Positions 44,561 to 57,251 of a stretch of 64,000 nt of DNA are shown here, one piece after another (position 1 is the stretch's first letter; every line of letters begins with the position of its first letter). Source of the DNA: Nothophaeocryptopus gaeumannii (taxonomy: Eukaryota > Ascomycota > Dothideomycetes > Mycosphaerellales > Mycosphaerellaceae). The stretch covers positions 124,001 through 188,000 of the forward strand of contig JASISA010000002.1 in NCBI GenBank assembly GCA_031771865.1, written 5' to 3'. The notes beneath the pieces are model-generated. The model made no database searches. It was not told the origin of the DNA and saw only the letters and a list, made by a program, of their open reading frames with translations. The position numbers and the translations under genes are program-made.

Positions 44561-46755
44561 CCCAGCTACCCCAACGCTGAATCAATTTTTAATCAATTGA
44601 GCTTCGGAGGGCCAATGGCGCTGCGCGAGGCTGAACAGAAAGATGCTATCAACCTCGAACGACGCGCTTGCCTCGCGCGGTCGGGTTTCGTCCGTGTCCT
44701 TCGTTCACTTCGCTCGCAGGCTCGCCTCCCTTGCCTTGGGCACAGTGTGGAGTACTCTGAATCAAAAGTCTAATCAAATCCTTCGGGATATGTTAGGGCT
44801 CGGTCGGGTAGCTGGGGCTCGGGGAAATCACGAGGCTTGTCACTAGTGTCAATCGACCTTTTGACCGTGTGGAGACATTTCAAGCCTTTGCTATCAGTTG
44901 GAGATCTTAGATAGCAGGGCGAGAAACCAATGAGTGCAATGCCCATGAGTATTTGTGGATAGGGATTACGGGAACTGTCGGCGTATCCCTGATATGCACC
45001 CTCGACGCACCCATCGGCTTCGTTTGGCTCATCGGCTGCAATCGAGATCTTGACGACGGTCGGCACTGGAGTATCGCTTCAGGTGCCGACGAGTGCTATC
45101 AGGCCGTTATGACACTTGACGGCATTCCGGTTGTTGCTTGCGGGAGATATTGTTACAAGTCTTTTAGCAGGGGCTGGCGAAGCTGCGTTTACCAACGGGC
45201 CATTATTAAGTACTCGTAACTCATGTCTTGAAAGACCGCCTCGAACACTTAGTGATGCAGGAGTAACGCAACTGAAGTGACATAAGATCGGTGTTCACAC
45301 CGGCTGAGTTGCCCACTGCACTGGAAACTTGCCAGAATGAGAGCAAGATCGGCCATGTTGTTTCTGTGGCTTGCGGTGGTGCAGCTAGAATTACCTTGCT
45401 TGCATTCGCCAGCGCCGAGCCGTCCACAAGGCACATCCTGCAGAATTGGTTGTTGAAGAGCGAGGTTGGGCGGCAACGTTCAAGGAGCGGAGATGGTCAT
45501 CAGCCTCTTCCTCAAGCGCTCTCCCCGTCTCGGTCTCGAAGGAAACATGTTGTCGAGCCTGGTTCCTTGCCTGCCGAACATTCACCGCGTGCCTATACAA
45601 ACTCTGCTGGGCCCAGGGATCCGGAACGTCAAACTTTAACGTACAGGTTTCAGATGGCGTAGAGCTTCCGACGGTTATCGGCGTTTCTGTTACTTCCCGA
45701 CGCACATAGATGGCTCCGAGAGAGCGCCTATTGGCAGTATGCACAGACTGCGTCCAGGATCAATAGCTTGGCATCAACCCGAGACTCAACAAGTACCCAC
45801 AAACAAAAGGATCGACGAAGCGCCGACGAAGACCAAGGCTATCTAGACTGTCTCTGAAATCTCCTCCTCTTGGCTGACATGTTGAGGGGACATTGGGGTG
45901 TACCATGTCATATAGCCGAGGGAATCATCCCAACTCCAAACCGGCTACCACATCACCAGCGAGAAAGCGTCGGCTTTGACGTCCGGATGGAGTATTGAGT
46001 GCGGAGCAAGCCAAATGAGAGCCCTCTTTCAGCAAGAGTTCAGCGAGGCCAATAGATGCAATTGACTTTCGGAGGTGACCGGGGCCCTCAATGGTGGTCG
46101 ACGATCCTCACGTGGCTAATGGCGGGTTGACGGTCCTGGCATGGTTGACTAGTTGGGTATGTGTTGGCTCATCATTCGGGCCATACTTTTCTGCCCTTTT
46201 CCCCGTCTTGAACGCAATGCATCACCGGCAGAAATAGGCTAAGCTCGATGCTTCAGCAGTGATACGAGCATTCGGATCGATAATTGTGGCTGATGAGATG
46301 GTAAAAGTCAAGCCTGCATCTATGTGGTATCTGCAGTCGATCGGTCGACACAACATTAGTCTCCAAGGCGCGTTAGCCAAAGGCGGCCGAGCTAGCAAAA
46401 CGTCACTTTTGCTGTGCGGAATTGCTTGCCTTGCTTCTTGCCCGTACGGTGGTAGTAATCAATTTTGTGAACTCGAGCAAGCTGTCGGAAAATAGCTCCG
46501 GAGCTCCTATTTGCTCTCTGTTCGCTGCACAAGTTCCTTGCTGCTTGTGAAATGGCGGATCTAAACGGGACGTGCCACGCCAAGTCACTTGATACTACTG
46601 AAAAGGAACGAGACATTGACGAACCACACTCGCGAGACCTATCTTCCGTTTGACGACAAACTACCGACTGCCTTTCTGGATTAGGGCTGCTTGCTTATCC
46701 GGCGTTGGGTCGTCTTGCTGTCAGCAGTTTGTTTGAGTTCCGAAGATTCCACTTG
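44561..46755. other. 2.2-kb stretch after the MFS relic
   Basis: May contain further unrecognisable transporter remains up to about 45430. The minus-strand frame at 45391-45744 lacks any recognisable feature. Otherwise nothing. Confidence 0.4.
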
Positions 46756-47610
46756 ATGGCTCCGCAGGTGCCTGCTTTGGCCCAGAGCGAATCCAAGGCC
46801 CGATTCTTTGCTCGTCTTGGACTTGATCTTACCAACGGGACCCACCGAAGGGTATATAACTTGATGAAAGTGAGTCTGATGTTTTTGTCCTCTTCTCTCT
46901 GGCTATCGGTGGTCGTCAAAGCTGTGACTGACCTGAACTCAGATGGAAGCTGCGGAAGCTAGGAAGAGGTTGTTAGAAAGTCAAGACAGCAGCACTGCTC
47001 AGATTCACGAAGCCGCTTGGAGACGAGAGGTCTTGAAGATCTACGATGAGGCGCAGCCTCAGACCCGAGCAGTCTATCAATTCGGTCACGACACAGCGGA
47101 TCCTGAGGAGCCCGACAATTGGATCATTCGTACGTCTCGAATCGACCATGCGAGGACGGGGTTTGTCGCGATCCAGTTCGTCGTTGCATCAAGCGCAGTG
47201 AGTCCACCGAGAGAGAGCGAGCCAGGCTGCGTTCGCTCTGAAGGCTGCAGGCCGTTGGAATCGCGCGCGTGCTTGCGTGTTCTCCATTGGTACTGCAGCG
47301 TCTTCGAGCTCTAGGTGGTTGTAGCAGTGCGAGACGCAAAAGCGTGCTGGACCACGGTGACTGTCCTCGTCGACCTCGATAGGCATGCTGACTCTTTCTC
47401 GCAGGGTGGATGCTTTGGCACGTCTTCAGGTATCGTGACTATCGAAATAAGAACCGGCCGCAAGACGAGAGAGGAGATCCTGCACAAAGTTCGGATGAAG
47501 ACGAAGGGCCTGAACGGCGAGCATCAGATCCTGGTGTCGGCTCAAGTAGACGTGGTGCGAGTCTTAGAGCAGGAGTGGGAAGCAGTGCACAGACAGGCAA
47601 GTCAAACTGA
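46756..47610 (+). CDS. Orphan protein of unknown function, spliced
   Basis: Not recognised. Exons 46756-46869, 46943-47129 and 47405-47610 encode 168 residues; intron 1 has a GTGAGT donor, a CTGAC branch point and a CTCAG acceptor. The first two exons give a coherent, helical sequence: FFARLGLDL, then an Ala/Glu/Arg-rich helix, then RREVLKIYDEAQPQTRAVYQ. The second splice joins PDNWIIR to WMLWHVFRYRDYRNKNRP, an aromatic, basic segment. The tail is polar. Intron 2 is unusually long (275 bp), so that junction is less sure. The 3' end is also uncertain: a GC-AG intron (donor GCAAGT at 47596) and one further intron would extend the protein into the next 280 bp. No signal peptide. Confidence 0.5.
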
Positions 47611-50140
47611 GATGCTCGCAAGCGTAATCACTAACAGCGCATGTAGGTAAAGCAGGAAGCACATCTCCCAGAACTTATTGGGACCCCGTACGTAATCAGT
47701 AATCGCACGCCTCTCTTCGCTCGCCATGCCTCAGACGTATGCCTGTGCCAGATGGATCTCTATACTTCACACGGATTGCATTTCGCGCAACGAGCTGTGC
47801 TGTATGCCAGCAGAGAAGGAGCCGCTGGTCTTCGTCGGCTACAATGGTCATGCACCCGTGCATCCCAGCATGCCTTGAGACTTCTCTGCTCTGTAGACAC
47901 ATTCCAGAGAGACTGTTTTTCGTGCAGCTTGCCTCAGGGCAGCGATCTCGAGAGGGCGTGGAACGTTCGGACCTCTATGAGCCGCAGGAGAATTTTGCTG
48001 ACTTGCGGCACATTGAAATTTGAGAGGCCGCGCGGCAGTAATGCGATCCGGTATGAGGATGCAGCCTGTCTCTCAACGACCACAGAAGATTTGCTCTATT
48101 ACGAGTCTGTCGCGTTCGGACGCCAATCAAGCGATACGACTTGGTTCGCGACACGTCTGTAGTCTGAGCAAAGGCTCGGCAGGTTCGTATATCTCGTTCA
48201 CGCGCAACCCGAGAGCTGCGTAACGCTCAGCACGACTATGCGACAGCGGGAGGAAGCCGCAGCAGTCCCCAGCATCGGTAGCGGTCGCATTTCATCTTCG
48301 AAGCGTTTGCGCTGAGGACTCTCCATCTTGATCGTGCGACACAGATATGGCTATCGCTGCCAGCTCGCAGCATGCCCACCGCACCGCACCGCGCTGCTTT
48401 CCCGTTGTGGTAGCTGCCTTGGAGTACGATCCGGCTGGAAGTGCGATTGTCATGCAGCTCGTTGCGGTGCGGCTATTCGCAATGATCGGTGTGTACTCAG
48501 TAGCCCCCTGCACTGACTTGTTGCAGCGATGTGGCCTGGCTTGCCGGGCGATTCCTGCATTGTCCCAGAATCGTTAACACGTCGAGAAGAGCAGCCTAAG
48601 TAGAATTCGGGCATCGAAGCATGGTATCGTACAGTCGCCATTAGACGGCGTGCGGCCTTTGAAACGTCAGGTTGTTGCCAGATGACCTCAGAGCGGTGAA
48701 GTCGGTTATAGCGAAGCGGTACATGCTGACCGGAGCTTCCATGCGTGAAATGTGGTCTCGATTAGCTCGGGATGACGGGAGCTTCCAGATCAGACCCAGA
48801 CATCAAATAGACTGGCAGTGTCGTACTCTTCAAGTTGTGTGATGTAATGCAATCTCTTGCTGAAGCTCATGAACGCCTCTACTGCTGTTGATTGCCATAT
48901 GTGTTCGTGATCCAAGAAATGCGCTGCACTTCCTCGCGAACATTCTAGGTCCCGTAGTCTGAACCTTCAAGTCAGCACGCCGACCGATCCAATCGTCACG
49001 GCTCACCCAAGACGGCAGCTAATGGCTGAGCGCAGCGACAACCAGGTGTAGATGTGCAGTCAAAGTCAATCGGAAGGTATTCCGGCACCAGCGGAGCCAT
49101 GGGAAGTCGATCCTCCTCAGCCAGAAGTGCGCTTAGTTCTGCAGAGATGCCTTCATTATCGATACGTCGGCCACGGTCCTGGGTATGGCTTCCACAGATC
49201 CAATCCGGCAGGCAGGGGCCTGCTTCCACACGAGTGCACCCTAAGCCATTGGGTCCGTTGATCGAACCCCGAGAACACATTGCAACACCACCACCGAAAG
49301 GCAGACAGCTGTCGTCTCACATCGACCGCCGAGCACCGCAGCAAGATTGAATGTAGAGACTACGGAGGCAGCACAAGATACTGTCATCTCCATACGCGAT
49401 GTCGTTGTAAGATCGTGTTTAGCGACGCGTCCAGGAGGCCATGCGTAGCGTTCTAATAGATCCAAGAAAGAGGAGATGGCAGGGAAGGTGCGAGAGCGTG
49501 TTGAGCGGTGCGCAGTAAGGACAAGCTGGAATACACGACAGATTGGACGCTGCCAGCGCAGCAACACTCTCGCTTCTCCGTGGTCTTGCGGACATACGCA
49601 ACAGCTTTCGATGCCCTGGAAGCAACAATCTGCCGGCAGTGCGCAAGATGCTCGCGTCCGCACTTCAACACGCAAGAAGAGCGAAATTCATATCAGCCTG
49701 GGCAGGAAACCGATACCCGGCCCGGTCATGATGGCATATCACTGATCTTGTCGCCATAGGCTGACGTGAGGAGCACAGTGGCCTCGATGGAGATGCTCCT
49801 GACCATCTCTATCGAAGCATATCGCTCGCGGCAGCGGCATGCCACTCCCTGTGCATCACATCGAGAGCATGAGCCGCGTCAACGTGAAGTCCAAGGCAGT
49901 ATGCAAGGTTCGCAGGATCCCCTTGCCAACAGCGAAGCTGAAACTTTACCCGCGAGATTTAGCCGAGCGTTGCTTCATGAGGCATGTGTGAAGACATAAA
50001 CTCGACTGCCAGCCTCGCTTTGTGATTATTCAGGAGGATCATACACGTCTTGCTGCGTTTTAAATTGCCGTGTATCTTTGAGGCAGATCGAAGCATTTGG
50101 ACAGTCTCAACGGGAACGCTCGACATGTGCAGCGAAACAG
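47611..50140. other. 2.5-kb stretch without a recognised gene
   Basis: May contain the last exons of the orphan gene (to about 47880). The remaining 2.2 kb holds only overlapping short frames on both strands with no family motif, and no repeat of note. Confidence 0.4.
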
Positions 50141-51794
50141 CTACCGCTTCGGCTCTTCGGTCAGGAGGATAGGCCTCTCGATCACTGGTCCATGATAGCT
50201 TCGACGGCCCCAAATACCGTACCAAACAAATCCAAGAATCACGAACCCGCCAAAGACAGCGATACTCCAATTCATCGAAACCGCCGTGACAGGCGTTTCT
50301 GGCGGAAAGAAGGAGAAGAAGACAGAGATCACGAGAAATACCGCCGAGAACCCATTGACAGCCACGCCAAGCTTGCCCATTCTCCATGGCCCGTACTTGA
50401 TGTGCTCGCCTCGGATCTTCTTGATCATGATGAGAATGATCGGTATAAGATACGATGTAAAAATGCCGGCCTCTGAGATGGACACGAATGCGTTGAAGGC
50501 GACCGTCGAGCCGATGATAATCAGAGCCAGCAGACCTGGGATGACTGTGCAAAGCGCAATGGAACGCAACGGCAGGGCCAGAGTCTTGTTGACATGCGCA
50601 AAGTAGTGCGAGAAAGGCAGGCCATTGTCTCTTGCGAACGCCCAAGTCTGGCGTGAGCTTGTTGCCAGGAAGCCGAAGGTCGCACACCATACCAAGATGA
50701 TGAGGACGGCAGTCATGCCTGCCATGCCTGCGGATCCAACAGCTGTGTCGAAAACTGCGATAAAGTCATACCCAGTTGGACTTGCGAGCGCGTCTTCGAA
50801 GGTTGGTAAGATGCAAAAGCAGAACGCGATGACAATTCCAAATCCAGTGAGGCCGTTGATGAGAATGGTGCTGACCATGCACCAAGGCACTACTGTCGCT
50901 GCATTGCGCACTTCTTCTGACATGTGCGCAGGCCCATCGTATCCGATCAGAGGTAGGTTGGCACTGATTAGTCCTACGAACCACGACAAGCCATCGCTTT
51001 TCCAACCTGCATTGTTCTGAAAGGTGACGAAGACGTCTCTAGCTGAGCCGTGAGGCGAGAAGTAAACCAGCGGTACCAAGATACCGAGGAAGGCTGTCAG
51101 GTGAAGGAGCATTGCGAAGCCTTCGACTAATGACAGCACTTTCGTTCCGATGCTGTTCACGAGGAATACCACCAGCAGGACTGCCCACATGAGAAGCGTG
51201 CCATGCCATCGGTGGTAGTGATAGGAAGGATCGTTCTCAACTAAGATGCCTTGAACAATCGTCGCTGCGAAGAATGCTCCAGTAGCTGTGTTCGCGATCC
51301 AGCCCAAGGTCGCGATCCTGTGAGCGCAGTGCTCAGTCAAAACCTCGAGACGATCTGTCTGTTGACTGTCATGCTTACCATCCAACGAACCAGCTCAGAA
51401 ACACCTTCTGCTTTTCCGGCGCCAGCATGGCACACCAGTGATACTGACCGCCACTTGTAGGGTACATGCTTGCCATTTCCGCCAGAGACGCTGCTGTGGA
51501 AAGTGCGCCAAGGACGGCGTAAATGAATCCATATACAAGCGTTGGTGGCCCGCCGTTGACCATTGCCGTGAGGTTTGCGAACAAGACAGCTTCCCAGGTA
51601 CACATCAAGGAGGCTGTAAATGCTAGTGTTGTCCAGAATCCGAAGGAGCGCTTGAATTGCTGGACCTTGCCGATTTCTGCCATTGTGGTTTCATCTTGAT
51701 CAGTGTTGCCGATGGTAGGTTGGGAAGGTATTGCTGATCCATTCGTCGTGGTGACTGGCATCACTGGAGACTGCCATTGCTTTTCTGACGACAT
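50141..51794 (-). CDS. APC-family amino-acid/GABA/choline-type permease
   Basis: Plasma-membrane or vacuolar proton-coupled permease of the amino acid/choline transporter family (relatives: yeast Uga4, Hnm1, Bio5). Exons 51379-51794 and 50141-51317, with a 61-bp intron (GTAAGC donor, CACAG acceptor, phase 2), encode 530 residues, the usual length. About twelve hydrophobic segments are visible. Diagnostic segments are GFWTTLAFTASLMCTWE in the first helix region, EMASMYPTSGGQYHW for the family's TSGGQYHW motif, LPLIGYDGPAHMSEEV, and ATSSRQTWAFARDNGLP. The frame is open further upstream to 52022; the ATG at 51794 (MSSEKQW) was chosen because it gives a normal cytosolic N-terminus. Substrate cannot be fixed from sequence. 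It is the only clearly intact, recognisable gene in the decayed region. Confidence 0.9.
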
Positions 51795-53068
51795 CTCGAT
51801 GGCACGAGCGCAAAGATTGAGATCTTGCTCAACGGAACATTTGCCACAATTATTTCTTCCACAATGTGCTGTCCGAGGAACCCAACAGTATAGGTAGACA
51901 TGTCGCCAAATGGCGCTGCTTACCGAGCTTTCAATTTCGTATCTACTGAGTATCCGAACTGCCTTATCAAGCGTAGCAACAGCCGAGATGACGACGCGAT
52001 AAGTGCTCCTCTCGTTGTTCAAGGTACAGTACCTACCGGGGGGCAGTATGCACGAAGAGGAGATAGCCGCAGGATTCCTGTCAAGCGAGCGGCCAGTGCA
52101 TGGATCGCCATCGTCGGCGCAAACCGGACTTGGATCATGAGGCCGGATAACGACTGAACGTGGGCTTGTCTTTCATTCATTACCTTTCCCGTATCCATTG
52201 AGATCACGAAGAGTCTGTGATGCCGAAGAAGGCGATGAATACTGAATACATACACAGAGAGCCAAGCTTTTCACTTGCAAGGATCGTTAGTCGCGCTTGC
52301 AAGCTCAAATCGTATCAAGCTTTGCCAAGTATCCTTGCTTTGGCCAAGTTGTGAAAGACATGTTTGAATTCGACATCAACATCACTTCATCATGTCTGAA
52401 CTGCCAACGGCTAGCCCACAGGCATAAGACGATGTTATTGACCGCACTTCGACTTCCAGAGGCATCATGCCGCCACCAGGAGGATTCGATATGGCTCCAC
52501 CCGGGGATCTGGCTTCAGTAGAGGCCGCATTCACGGGCTCATATCCTAGGCTGGCTTGCATTAGGGCTCGTTGAGCTGAGCACTGTGGAGGACGCTCAGT
52601 TCCTGTTGCTTCTCCTCCATCAACCTCTTGTCCAGACGCGGCCGCGTTTTCGGCAGCATGGAATGTGGCCCGAGACCCCGGAGATCTCGGCTTATGCAGA
52701 AGCAGCATCCACAATACTCATGAAGGCATTTCACGGCATTGAAAGCGGCTGAGTCCACAAGGAGCGATTGGATCTGTCCTGGTCTAGAAGGCCGTGATGG
52801 CCGACAGACGCCGTTGATTCCCCCAAAGACAAGCTCTTGGGAAGGCACGCGGATGGCCGGATTCGTACCTTGCAAGTCATTCGGAAACTGGACGCCAACC
52901 CAGACGTGTGCAAAGCTCTGGATGTATCGGTTCCTCACATTCGTATTCCACCATGCCTTGAGTTCAGGACCCATCGACGACCTGCCGCTCTGGCTTCAGT
53001 TCAAAAAACGAGCCTCATTGTTCAGGGCTGTGGTCTTCTAGGGCTGAGCGCGCAAGGACACGCGGTGC
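51795..53068. other. Intergenic upstream of the permease
   Basis: Promoter of the permease and 3' flank of the next gene. It contains one doubtful ORF at 52561-52974; otherwise nothing recognisable. Confidence 0.4.
52561..52974 (-). CDS. Doubtful ORF, 137 residues
   Basis: Not recognised. An ATG-started frame whose first 60 residues read plausibly (aromatic and polar residues balanced). The rest has a Cys-rich patch (CLHEYCGCCFC) and no known domain. It could be a small gene, a pseudogene fragment or chance. Confidence 0.22.
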   Translation of the reverse strand: MGPELKAWWNTNVRNRYIQSFAHVWVGVQFPNDLQGTNPAIRVPSQELVFGGINGVCRPSRPSRPGQIQSLLVDSAAFNAVKCLHEYCGCCFCISRDLRGLGPHSMLPKTRPRLDKRLMEEKQQELSVLHSAQLNEP

Positions 53069-54173
53069 CTAACAAGGCGCCGAGATTTGTGTCTCTCCCA
53101 TTCGATCTGCAATCTTCCGCCGACTGCGCGGAAGTTGCGAGTATCCGCTCCCTCTGGACGAGGTGCTCGAGCTGACATTTGAAGCACTCCGGCGCTCTCG
53201 ACTTGTCGCCCGGAGGTACTCCTGATAGTGCCTTTCCACCTTCAGCCTCTCTGCTACACCATATGAAGCTGCCGGATCATTGTCGTCGTCATAGTCTTCC
53301 TCCGTCCTGGTCTGAGCTGGAACCCGAGCCCTGCGAGGGACACACTGCTGCCCAGGAGACGAGAGGCCGGCAGGTGGTTGTTTCGTTGGCTGCAACGGCG
53401 TTCGCTCTGTTCTGTACAATTGGCGAAGTTCGGGTGACGAGGGCCAGGACTTCAATGACTTGGCTTCTCGGACCGAGATTTCATCGGCTCGTTGAACTGG
53501 CTGCCACTCTGGAGACGAAGTACCGGAGGGGGATGGTTCTGCTTCCCGCATCGGAGTTGCAGTACAATCTCTGCTCTGCAAGTCCGTCCTCCACTGCTCA
53601 ATGACCTGGCGGCATTCGATAGCCCTAGCAATTTTATGGATTGTTGGATGGTGCTCAGAGCATATGGAATAGGTGAGCGCTGAAGCGAGTGCCTCCGTTA
53701 GGTCATCTCCGACCAGTTCAGCGTTGTCAGCCGCTTTCAAGACTTTCCCCACAGAGGCTCTCAGATAGATTTCGGGGACGATGCGTCGGCACGGCGCTCC
53801 CTCTTCAGATCTTCCTCGGCAGAGATACCACGTCTGACCTTGAGAAACCACGGGCGTCAAGTCAAATTCCAGGAGGTTCAGCAGATCGGTGTAGGCGCTC
53901 AGCATCGATCCCGGGAGCTGATACTCGTTTATTGCTCGATACAGGATGTCCCGTCGAAGCACTGTATACGACACCGACCGCTTTGCTGAGTGGTTGCTGA
54001 TTGCGTCTACGTATGGTTAGTACAAGCCTCGATTGCAAAATCATTGTTGACGAACTAGTACTCTGTCTGTGCCTTAGCGGCGGTGCAGGATTTCCCGTCT
54101 TGTCATCTCTCTGGTCTCGCGATGAGCTTTGCGAAGACGACTGAGGTTCTGTTGGGGTGCGGTGAATCGACAT
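53069..54173 (-). CDS. Cys/His-motif protein of unknown function
   Basis: Exons 54062-54173 and 53069-54006 encode 349 residues. The 55-bp intron is a textbook one: GTACTA donor, TACTAAC branch point, CGTAG acceptor. After a Ser-rich N-terminus, an ordered region of about 110 residues contains WYLCRGRSEEGAPCRR and, 60 residues later, SICSEHHPTIHK. This spacing resembles a zinc-binding 'C-x-G-x-x-x-x-G-x-P-C ... C-x-x-H' module seen in many Dothideomycete hypothetical proteins, some with a T5orf172/GIY-YIG-like domain. The rest is disordered, with Pro/Ser repeats and a final basic stretch. No catalytic domain is visible. The zinc-binding role and family link are inferred from the Cys/His pattern only. 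Confidence 0.66.
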
Positions 54174-56272
54174 GGTCGGGGCAGGCGACGTGACCGATAT
54201 TAGACTTATCGAGTCATTTGGCGCCAGAATGCAGGTCAGTAGTCGCCAGTGTCATCCCGCACTGGGCCACCATGCACCTTTAATCGTTGTCCTCGCTGAC
54301 ATGCAAGCAAGCGTTGTCAATCGTTGCCGGCAAAAGACGCCATCTTGCTTGCTTAGGTCCCTCTGCCAAAGATAGCGGAGACTACGAACACAACAGTCGA
54401 GGTGGCTACACTTGGCTAATATAAGTTCAACGTGGAATTCTGGTCGGAGGGGCACGATGGTGGCCCCGGCCCCGGAGGAGGATCAATAAGCAACCATTGA
54501 CAGTCCGTCTCCGACGATCACGGGCTTACACGATATCCGCCAAGCCTGTCCACAGAGAGGCTTCCTCCCTCATCAGCCTTCGCAATCACCAGATCATATC
54601 GGACTATGCCCGTTCTCATTACTACACGACCAATACCTTCATTTATGCTGGCCATAAGATGGAAAGATTAGCCTCCGACGACGGCATATCCGCTTTCAGT
54701 GAGCGGCTCATGGCTCCCGCGTGGGAGCATTGGAAGGATGTCTAGCGGGACTCCGCCCCAGCCGCTCGCGCATCTATGGAAGGACCTCGCGGTCCACGAA
54801 TGCGCAGCTCGCCTGCGCTTGGCGCGTCAAGAGTTGCAAGCGGCCTCAGTCTGGTATCAACACCTAGAAAGGGACACGATAAGGTGTCTTGCAAGATGAT
54901 CAAGCCTGACATCTGGCCCTCGGCAGCTATGACAGAATTCTTAAGGTCCTGGGAGCCCATCGTCTTCCTTGCTCTCTGAGGAGTATCTCTGTCTTGCCGA
55001 GTCGCAATGACCTGACGCACGCCCCGTGCCGTTTCTTACGTTTGAGGTCCAAGCGCGTCAGCTGAATGGTCTGTTGCGTGCCGTAGCGTTCCTTTGAACA
55101 CCATTACAGTTCTCTAGTTGCCGCTGTCGTCTCAACTCAGTACCTGACTTGGGAGCACGTCAAAAAGCATAGATGCAGAAGGCTCACTGCGAGCAGATTG
55201 CTTCAGTCATGATGCCAGCGCCCAATATGCGTGAACAGTGACCAGCGCTGAGGTCAACAGGATCGGCAAGGTCTGAGGTCTGACAACTAGGCGCCGTCGC
55301 GGCTACTACCGACTGAGCGAAATATCACTCAGGGTCCTACATACGTAGCTCGGCATTGGCAAAAGGCCTTCTTGCGTAGAAACAAGTTCCACTACAACGA
55401 CACAGCTTCTACGTGGTTCGCACAGTACTAACATCCATACGGACTTGGCTGAATACGGAACGACGACATGTCCATCACAGACTTTCACGCTACAGTAGTA
55501 CCACATACGAATCTCTTGAATGTGATCGAAATCGGACAACTGCATCTTATGGCATGGCACCATAGTCATGCCGGTGACGATTGTTGCCAAAAATTCCTCA
55601 AATTGCGACTGTCACATCTTGGAGAAATTGGCCGCACTTGCAGACACACGTAGAACTATAAGCAATCACCTTCAAGAGTGGTCGATCAAATTCACGCCAA
55701 TAAGGATGAGGAGGGTCGCCAAAGAAACAGGCGTTAGGACAGGACCTCGAATGCTACGTCTAGACGTACGATGGCGATGCTTCATCACTCAGCACAGTGT
55801 AGCTGTCCAGGAACCATACAAGAATGCACCTCGGTCATGAACGATCTATCTGAATGTCATTGGAAGGGACCAAAGTGGTATTCGCTACGCAAATCGAAAT
55901 GCGGCTTTCTCGCTTGATCGCTTGCAACTTCATCCGAGGGTACGAAACTCAAAGGCCAAGGCTCATAATTGTTCTATACTACATGGTCTCTATCGAAGTA
56001 CTGATGACCTTCACTGTCATTAAACACCGTTATCACAGGTTCCGAGTAAGTCTCATCCTTGACTCCCGGCATCCAGATTCTCACGCGCATGTCCCAAAAC
56101 ATCGAAACGCACACCCTTTTCGTTCGCTGTCCAAGCAATAATCAATACTGTCTCAATCCACACTGGCAGTTGATCGTTCCGATTGCGAAGTGCTGACCGC
56201 TCGCGTGCAATGATGTCAAAATCTCACGGCCCTGTTCCCGGTGTCTTGGAGGCGACCGTTGCGAACCGTTTC

Positions 56273-56461
56273 TCAATACCCCAAATAGACCGGGACACCA
56301 GTATCGGTGGCCGGAGATCTTCGGGCGGGTCGGTTGGGTTGGAGATGCATCTTTCGGAGGATCTTGTCGTTTTGTTCGTTGAGCTTGTGAAGGACTTCGT
56401 TTGTCTTTTCTTTGAGAGAGGAGCCGGTGGAGCTGACGCTTGTGGTGCGTTTGCTGGTCAT
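56273..56461 (-). CDS. Possible small coiled-coil protein, 62 residues
   Basis: Not recognised. The ATG-started frame follows an A/C-rich leader-like stretch. The product starts with a Ser/Thr-rich segment, then a short amphipathic helix (LKEKTNEVLHKLNEQNDKIL) with heptad-like Leu/Val spacing, then a Pro/Arg-rich tail. Plausible as a small gene, but with no homology support. Confidence 0.4.
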   Translation of the reverse strand: MTSKRTTSVSSTGSSLKEKTNEVLHKLNEQNDKILRKMHLQPNRPARRSPATDTGVPVYLGY

Positions 56462-56927
56462 CTCGAAGGGGTGTAAGGTGTGATGTGGTCGAAGGAGGTT
56501 TCTGAGATGCCCTTTGAGTGTGATATGAGGAGACTTGTGGTAAGCCTGGTTCGATTGCTCTTCTTGCTGAGTTGATGCTACAATAGACGTCTCACTGCGA
56601 TCAATAGTCTTTTATATGCTGCCGTGTGAGAACATAACGCTCGACATCAGCATTGCCAAATGGAGGACTACGGCGAGGTGTCCTCTTTGTCCCCGCGTAC
56701 GATGTCGCGATGCCGTTCTGATGAGAGCGCCGACATCATGCTCCAACCGACATTTCCGCAACTCGCCGGTGTCTACACTTGTGACCTTGTTGATGAGTAA
56801 AGAACGAGGCTTGGGCGGTACTTCACAGTGTGTTCTGGTCAGCGGAAACACCGGAAACGACATCAGCCGCCAAGAAGGTTTGGAACGTCACCGCATTCGA
56901 ACAGCCGCCACGGTGGCATAAATAAGC

Positions 56928-56948
56928 AGGAGGAGGAGGAGGAGGAGG
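56928..56948. repeat. AGG microsatellite
   Basis: Seven AGG units immediately upstream of a doubtful small ORF. Confidence 0.85.
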
Positions 56949-56955
56949 TCGACTG

Positions 56956-57150
56956 ATGAGCAACACCGATAATGATGTGCTACGGCATTGTCGGAGTTGC
57001 GAAGCACGACGTCATTTCAGTGAGACTGACATTGATTGTTTCCTAAAGACTGACAAAGCCCATGAACTCCGATCCAGCTGGGGTGACCTTGCTCTTTTCA
57101 TCGACAACCCTGATGAATCTGCAATCAGCAGTTCAATCAGACTCGCCTAA
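56956..57150 (+). CDS. Doubtful small ORF, 64 residues
   Basis: Not recognised. ATG-started; begins with a CRSC pair near residue 12 and continues as a mixed polar sequence ending at a double stop. No leader-like sequence other than the AGG repeat. May be a remnant. Confidence 0.25.
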   Translation: MSNTDNDVLRHCRSCEARRHFSETDIDCFLKTDKAHELRSSWGDLALFIDNPDESAISSSIRLA

Positions 57151-57251
57151 TAACGATCTTCATCTCCTCCCTGTGGACAGGCCAGCTTCAACTTCAATTA
57201 CAGCTTGTTGGGAGAGTACCGACAACGAAGCCCGAATCTCTCACCGCCCTT

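Noticed and set aside
45391..45744. 117-codon minus-strand frame after the MFS relic
   Set aside because: No recognised domain, leader or partner exon; not enough to call a gene.
49241..49675. 144-codon minus-strand frame with many Cys and Ser
   Set aside because: It overlaps several equally long frames on the other strand and has no motif; treated as chance.
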